A DNA stretch of 64,000 bases, from assembly GCF_901709675.1 (NCBI RefSeq), contig NC_051092.1, positions 4,962,491 to 5,026,490 of the forward strand. Reading direction: 5' to 3'. The stretch comes from Syngnathus acus. Lineage: Eukaryota > Chordata > Actinopteri > Syngnathiformes > Syngnathidae. Made by a program: the position numbers and the translations under genes. Shown piece by piece: positions 58,293 through 64,000 of this stretch (its first letter is position 1; each line of letters starts with the position of its first letter). Under the pieces are notes generated by a model. That model saw only the letters and a list, made by a program, of their open reading frames with translations, had not been told where the DNA came from and searched no databases.

Positions 58293-60159
58293 TGATGGCA
58301 GGGGAATTCCAAATCCGCGGTTTTCGACTGCGCCACATTAGCTCGGCGGCATTCCGGCAGCTCGGGAACAAGGACGAATCACGCCACTCTGGGGATCGCC
58401 TCAATTGCTACGCCGTTAGCCTCGCAACATAATTGCGTCATTCATTTGGAACAATGTCACAATCTAAATCGAAAAAAAAAAAGGTCAGGGTATCTCCCCC
58501 CCAAAGATTGCAACTAAACTTTTGTTTACCTGCAGGACCCACACGCAGCCGCAGTCGGTCACGTTGGAAATGAAAGCGGCACACGCACAAAGTCAATTGG
58601 CGTGTTTATTTCTGATAAGAGTTTTTTTTTTTTTTAGCCATCCAAAAGGGAAGCGCCAGAGAAAATTCTCATTATCACACAACTGCCAAGTTTTCAATAA
58701 GAAGGAATTATGCATGACCAGATGTTCCGATAGGGCCCTCTACGCTGCCGCTGCTCTACTTATTTATTTATTTATTTCCAGAATGAACAAAGAAGATTCA
58801 GTTCTATTTTCCTTGCCTTTTTCATCACCAAAAATAAATTAAAACGATAAACACAAAATGCCCCCGTGAGGGATGGACAACGCCCCGGCGTCCGAGCTCA
58901 TGACCTTAACATTCGCTATCGCCCGCGCTGTCGGCGGCTAATTTCATCAAGACGCGCGTTTAACGGACATCGTGGCGGGGAAACCGTTTAGCAATCTCAT
59001 TAAGAAGTGAGGATGACATTTGAGAAACGTGTTGTAACATGTTTGTCACATGTTGGACAGAATGAGGTCGCGTGTGGCCTGCGGCGACATGACGGCGGCA
59101 AATGTCCGTAAAGGGCATTCCTACTTTTCAAATTATTTTTTTATTTTTAGAATTATCGAACCGACCGAGCAGGATTCGCTTGATATGAATACTTGGAAGA
59201 ATCTTGAGTATGCATTAAAGCGCGCACGCCTACTCGTGAAACGAACTGGACTTCAGCTTTTAAGGGACTCTGGTGTGATTCCGCGGGAAAAGCCGCATGA
59301 CTCACAGGAAACAGGGGGAAAAAAAAAAAGCCTCCAACATCTGGAGCTGTTTTGCGTTTGGAATTGTCCTTCTGCTTCTTTTTGCCTAATAGAGACAAAA
59401 TTAGCAAGAAAGTCGCCTGATGATGAATGTGTCAAAACTTAGCATGTGCTATTTAGCGCATGCTAGTCACGCTACGCTTTAGAGACATTTACCCCAATGG
59501 GAACAACGTCAAGTGTGACTTGTGAATATGAGTCATGTCTTTAAATATAGCCAGCAGGAATCAATTTGGAAGTTGTGAGACTCCTTCTGGGCCTCGGGCC
59601 GCGTGAGTCACAATCAGAAGGCTGAGCTGCTTCGTCATGTGGCGGCGGCCAATAAACTTGGTCTCATGCTACATCCACATAATAACTGGCTACCATGCTT
59701 GAATTTAACTAAGTGTCCGGGTCCGATATTAACAGTGTCACCACGTGACTTTGTCTGGCCAAGCTGAGTTGACTCGTGCCGGCCCAATTGGGACGCCAAT
59801 AAAAATTTGTAATTTGCATCGTCAAAACCGCTAACATGATGTTGCTTTCAAGTGTTCTCGCTAATTTGACTGTCCAGTTACAGGCCGGGATCAAAATCTA
59901 ATCTGAGCGGTTAAGGGATCGAACCAGGGCTAAACATAGGCAGCTGGCATTTTGGAACGGGGGCAAAGGTTAGGAAAGGCCATACAGGCTTGGGATTATG
60001 TACAGTACATGCGTGTGTGTGTGTGTGTTAGCATGGCGGTAGCGACATCTTAAAATAGCGAGGAGGAAATTACGTACGTCGTCAAGTTCAGTGTGCTGTC
60101 GCAAGCGAAGCCCGGAACAGCTGCACAAGGGGAGCTGAGGCAACAAGCTCGCTACAGAC
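58293..60159. other. Putative intron 1, nothing recognised
   Basis: A (TTTA)n tract lies at about 58759-58776 and a (GT)8 run at 60013-60028. GCGCATGCTAGTCACGCTACG-like text near 59456 belongs to the recurrent TTAGC/GCTAGC class. No exon or element was recognised. Confidence 0.35.
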
Positions 60160-60370
60160 AATAAGCTCCTTGTGCAATCACGCTGAATATTTTACACGCT
60201 TGAGGTTCAACGTGCTTCTCGGATAAAGCGGCACTGTCAGGAAAACCACCATGATGAGAGTCCATAATTGGACTCAAAAGGTAATTGCGCCTTTTATGGT
60301 GTGAGGGATATAAAGGGAGAAACTTCAAGTGTGTTTGCGTGGGAGCCACATTATCCAGCCATCCAATCAT
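60160..60370 (+). promoter_or_regulatory. Candidate SRF-dependent regulatory block (paired CArG boxes)
   Basis: CCATAATTGG at 60262-60271 and CCTTTTATGG at 60290-60299 both fit CC(A/T)6GG exactly. A TATAAAG motif follows at 60309-60315, and TTATCC (GATA-like) occurs at about 60350. SRF binds CArG boxes, and closely paired boxes are typical of muscle and cytoskeletal gene control regions. Occupancy is unknown. Confidence 0.4.
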
Positions 60371-60701
60371 GAATCACAAATTACAAAAATAATGCAAAGA
60401 AAACACCCTGAACTTTAACACTTGACAAACAGACCAGTCGTGCCAAGAGATGTTTTTCGAATGATTTTTTTTTAGCTTTGATTTTGAAAAACAAAAAGCG
60501 GAGGCGTGAACTTTGTTAATGTGGTTTTTGTTTTTGTATTAAACCAACTCATTTGACCTGACTTAACATTTGCTATCTTAATTCGATGTGGCGATGTATC
60601 AGCATTGAACACAAACGGTGCAGCAACAAATAGACAGACAAACAAGACGCCAAACATTATCCTCTATGGAAAAAAATATGAATATTAAAGCAGCTTTGTT
60701 G
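60371..60701. other. Putative intron 1, nothing recognised
   Basis: Short unique sequence with a T-rich segment at about 60463-60473. No feature is supported. Confidence 0.3.
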
Positions 60702-60738
60702 TTATTATTATCATTATTATTACAATTATTATTATTCA
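60702..60738. repeat. (ATT)n microsatellite
   Basis: ATT/TTA units with two interruptions (TCATT and TACAATT). Confidence 0.85.
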
Positions 60739-63700
60739 TTGTCATTGTTGCTCATTGCTCGAATATCAACCGCAGTTAACTTATCGCATTTAACAGCTAA
60801 AATTGTTAATATACAATTAACGATGAATTCATCTTTCAGTGAGATTGCATATTACATGACTTTAGCGGAGTCTTTCCCTGACAGATTCGGTCACGTCATC
60901 TGCGAGTTTAATTCCCCGGCAAAGGGAGCAGCTGGTGGCTTCGCTCACTTGGCCGTCCGTGGAGGGGAGGCCGCGCTCTTATCTTTACGCTTTATGTGTG
61001 TTCCAGTGAAAGGCGACGCAATCGATGGGCAGCGAAGACAACATGTGTGCGTGTGTTTGTGTGTGGCCTCCTTTCACATTGGATTGATGGACAGTGCGGT
61101 CCAAACTTCACCTAAAACGGGATTATGGGGGTTTCGATTCAATCTAGCGGACAAAGGCATCTCTCCAAACTTGTGGCATACAATCATTTGGCCCACTTTG
61201 CTGTCAGGTGCAGGCGGCTTCCGATAACGGCAACAATCGAGAATTCCATTCGCCCTATCGACATTGCTGATCTGGAAATCATATTTGGCTTTATGGCTGC
61301 GGGATGAGTTTGCTGTGAGGAATCGACGTGTCGTGCAATCCACAGTACAAATATTTTAGTGGTATGTTGGGATGAATATGAATACAAATAAAAAAAATAC
61401 AAGATCAAATAAAAACAAATTAAATTAAAATACATTTTTAAAAAAGGAAAACTAACCAAAGGTACATTTTACGATGACAAAACTAAGTGAAACTATAATT
61501 AGAATGAGAATCTTATTTGATTTCATCTTTGGAAATCAAATTAATACCTGCGCCTCAAAGCTTTCTTTGCTTTTGTCACTTAACTCAGCCCAAAATGTGA
61601 CTTTGACAACTTTATATGAGAAAGAAAAAAATAACGTCTGGTGATCGTTTCGCGAATATTTGCAACCGTGAAAGAACCCTAACGAGAGCTGCCAATTCTT
61701 ATCGACTGAAATCGCCTAGTCGCCAATATTTTTATGACGCATGGAGACCGGGCCCATATGCTAACACAACACGAGTGGATGTTAGCTGGCAACTGGAAGG
61801 GAAAGCAAAGGCAGAAGCGGACATCGGCTCAGCTCAACATTCCCCAGCCTGTGGCCGGGCTGAGTTGAAGCCAAAAGAGCAGAATTATCTTTTCAGATGC
61901 TTCCCGTGGAAAGGGAATCTAGAACAGCTGCATAAAAGCATCGGCGGTTACACGATTGTGACCTCACCGGACGGAGATTGCTTTGTCCATAAACAACAAG
62001 AAGCCAACTGCTAGACTCGTTTTTCATTTTGCAGCCATCATTTGAAGACCAGAAAAAAAAAATAGCAGAAGGAAAGCGAGGTCAGCATGTTGGGGCGGTG
62101 ACTGCCGGGCTACTTTGGAATTTTAATTCAGTCTTAATGATCGCGTTAAAGCAATTGATGAGAGTGTAAAGTCTGCATTCAAAAGTGCTACTGGATCTAC
62201 TGACTGTGTTGTTGGTTCAGTTCCCATTCAACGCGAGCGTGAATCTCGTCTGTCACTCTTCATTAATCAGCAAGGATTAAAAGGTTCCGTGTGTTCTGAG
62301 AAGTTCTGAGAGCTTCAGGTCACTGTAGAGATACAGCAAAACTGATTCAGTTCAGTTGTGACACAAGAGACAAAAAGATGGAGAACGTTCACAGGACCGT
62401 TTCGTTCTTGTCCTTAAATAGGATGGAACTAATCCAAGAGCCTTCTAAATCCGGGTCAGCAAGTGTGTGTATCTACACGCACTTAAGGACGGCAAAGCAG
62501 ATTTCATATCTGTCACAAAAATGTGCGAGGCGGCCATCACCGGGCGACAAAGCTCAAGGCGCTCAGATAAAAGACTGAAGGACAGTTCAGCATAGAAGCT
62601 GAAGATTTGGTTCCAAGTTTCAACCTCAGCTTGGTGACTAAACCTGAGATATGTGAGCTCGGAGTTCCAAAAACAAGCTAGAAACATTGATCGATCCAAA
62701 ACTTGCTTGACTGACATTCAACTGCAGTCCATTGTGCGACGAGTGGCCTCGACCGCAGACGGAAACGAAGCAACCCTTCGTATTGTTCCTGCGGTACGGG
62801 CATGTAAACTCTGTCGCCCAGCGAAAACAAAAGCTGACCCGCCGAGAAGACGGACGAGTATTCCCGTCCATGTGACGTGCTATCAATAGCAGTGGCGCAT
62901 AACGTGAACACAATAGGGCCTTTTCCGTAGCGAGGCTATTTTTATACGCGTATTTGTCTAGTTTCTGTCCACGAGCAAATCTTCCTTTAGATTCCAGCTT
63001 GTGACGACGGCGCTGTATATTTTAATCTGCGGTTTTCTCTGGGCTAGCAGGAAAAGCCCAAAGTGATCCAAGCACCATAAAGTCACACAAGGACACTCGA
63101 CAAGGACCGACCTGGCGTCACATATTCCATTTGAGGGGCTTATTAAACTGCACAGCTGTTTTTTAACCGTATCCCGCACGGGCAATTGGTGAGGCGGGTT
63201 CTAACCGTGACCGGGACATTAACTACTGATGGTAGTCGCCGTCTGAACTCCTGAACGGTTCTGCGATGAGCTCATGTGGAAGCGGAGGCCCCGAAAAATA
63301 ATGAAGGCCAAGTGGCATTGCTGAGTGACACGAAGATAAATAATATTGTTTAAACTGCTGAGTGTGCGCTTTTTTTTTTTTTCTCAGCGAGGACTTGCAG
63401 AAAACGCTGCGGTGATGCGCAGTTGGGGATTGCTTTGCCAAACTCGACAAGCGCGACCACGTGCAGCGCCACGCCCGACCCACGCTGCCTCCTCAAAACG
63501 TTCTCACAAATGTCACAGCTGCGTGTGACGGAAAGCACAGCGCCATCTTATGGATGGAAAAGGCACTGAAATACCACAATGGTCAAAATAAGCCGATTAC
63601 GTTTTATAACTTAAGTCTTTGATTTGTTGTTTTGGCAACGAGGTAATGGCGATGTGAAAAATGTTGTGAATTCTTATAATTGGAAAATTTCGGCGAATTT

Positions 63701-64000
63701 ATGAGCATAAAATGGAATCAACTTGAAACTTTATATTACTATGAACTGAAGGTTGAGTTCATGTACTTTTACTATTTCACTCATCCTCAAAACAACACTA
63801 GATGAAAAAGCTTTGCCTCCTGTGAATCTTGAATAAAAAAAAAAATAATTAAAAAAAAAAAATCACAGAAATGTTCCATTTACCAAAAATAAATCAATAA
63901 ATTGAGACGACAGACAACTCGACTTCAGAGCACATTTGGGCTCCTTGGCAACATTTGCACGGACGGCTGAGAATGCTTTAGCGTGCGATTCATCCCACTG
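60739..64000. other. Putative intron 1 continues to the window end
   Basis: Open frames at 60739-61227 and 61616-62014 on the + strand have no recognisable domain. A poly(A)-rich stretch is at 61386-61445 and A runs at 63834-63861. No second exon of the 54138 gene can be defended, so it probably lies beyond 64000. Confidence 0.35.

Noticed and set aside
60739-61227. 162-codon + strand frame
   Set aside because: No recognised domain, no splice-bounded structure, and its translation has the mixed composition of random sequence.
1-64000. tRNA, rRNA or known microRNA genes
   Set aside because: No intact box A plus box B pair, no rRNA text and none of the well-known microRNA seeds I checked by eye were found. 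The only tRNA-like piece is the truncated SINE head at about 39525.

Overview
The window looks like vertebrate nuclear DNA, most likely from a ray-finned (teleost) fish. The main evidence is a fish-type LINE-2 retrotransposon with a long intact reverse-transcriptase frame (about 30.7-32.8 kb), a reverse-oriented fragment of a common teleost tRNA-derived SINE (39.29-39.54 kb), a hAT-like transposon terminus (43.7 kb), and a very high density of di- and tetranucleotide microsatellites and short tandem duplications. There is no bacterial gene organisation: no operons, no ribosome-binding sites, no dense coding. I cannot name the species. A compact percomorph such as a pipefish or seahorse relative is only a guess.

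Layout. About 1-30.7 kb is non-coding DNA with several tandem arrays (0.66-0.91, 1.65-1.82, 5.87-5.97, 10.85-10.99, 17.40-17.67, 20.29-20.60, 20.95-21.02, 27.29-27.43 and 28.76-29.19 kb). Between them lie unique-looking blocks rich in TAAT-type motifs that resemble conserved non-coding elements. From 30.7 to 32.8 kb lies the 5'-truncated LINE-2. From 32.8 to 53.9 kb there is more non-coding DNA, holding the SINE fragment, a 41-bp-arm near-perfect inverted repeat beside the hAT-like end at 43.6-43.8 kb, a (CA)n tract and a diverged ~200-bp tandem duplication at 49.86-50.25 kb. At 54.14-54.21 kb, downstream of a very GC-rich tract, is the only convincing candidate for a host coding exon: a start codon, a hydrophobic signal-peptide-like stretch and a phase-1 splice donor. 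If it is real, 54.2-64 kb is the first intron of a secreted or membrane protein gene on the + strand. That stretch holds a 136-bp (GGAA)n tract and, at 60.26-60.30 kb, two perfect CArG boxes next to a TATA-like motif.

How it fits together. The simplest reading is a gene-poor region upstream of, and into the first intron of, a gene starting near 54 kb, with candidate regulatory sites (CTCF-like, CRE, CArG, D-box) scattered through it. The only protein with a function that can be read from this sequence is the LINE-2 reverse transcriptase. Most long open frames elsewhere are chance frames or run through microsatellites. No alignment, conservation or expression data were available, so all regulatory calls are motif-level only.
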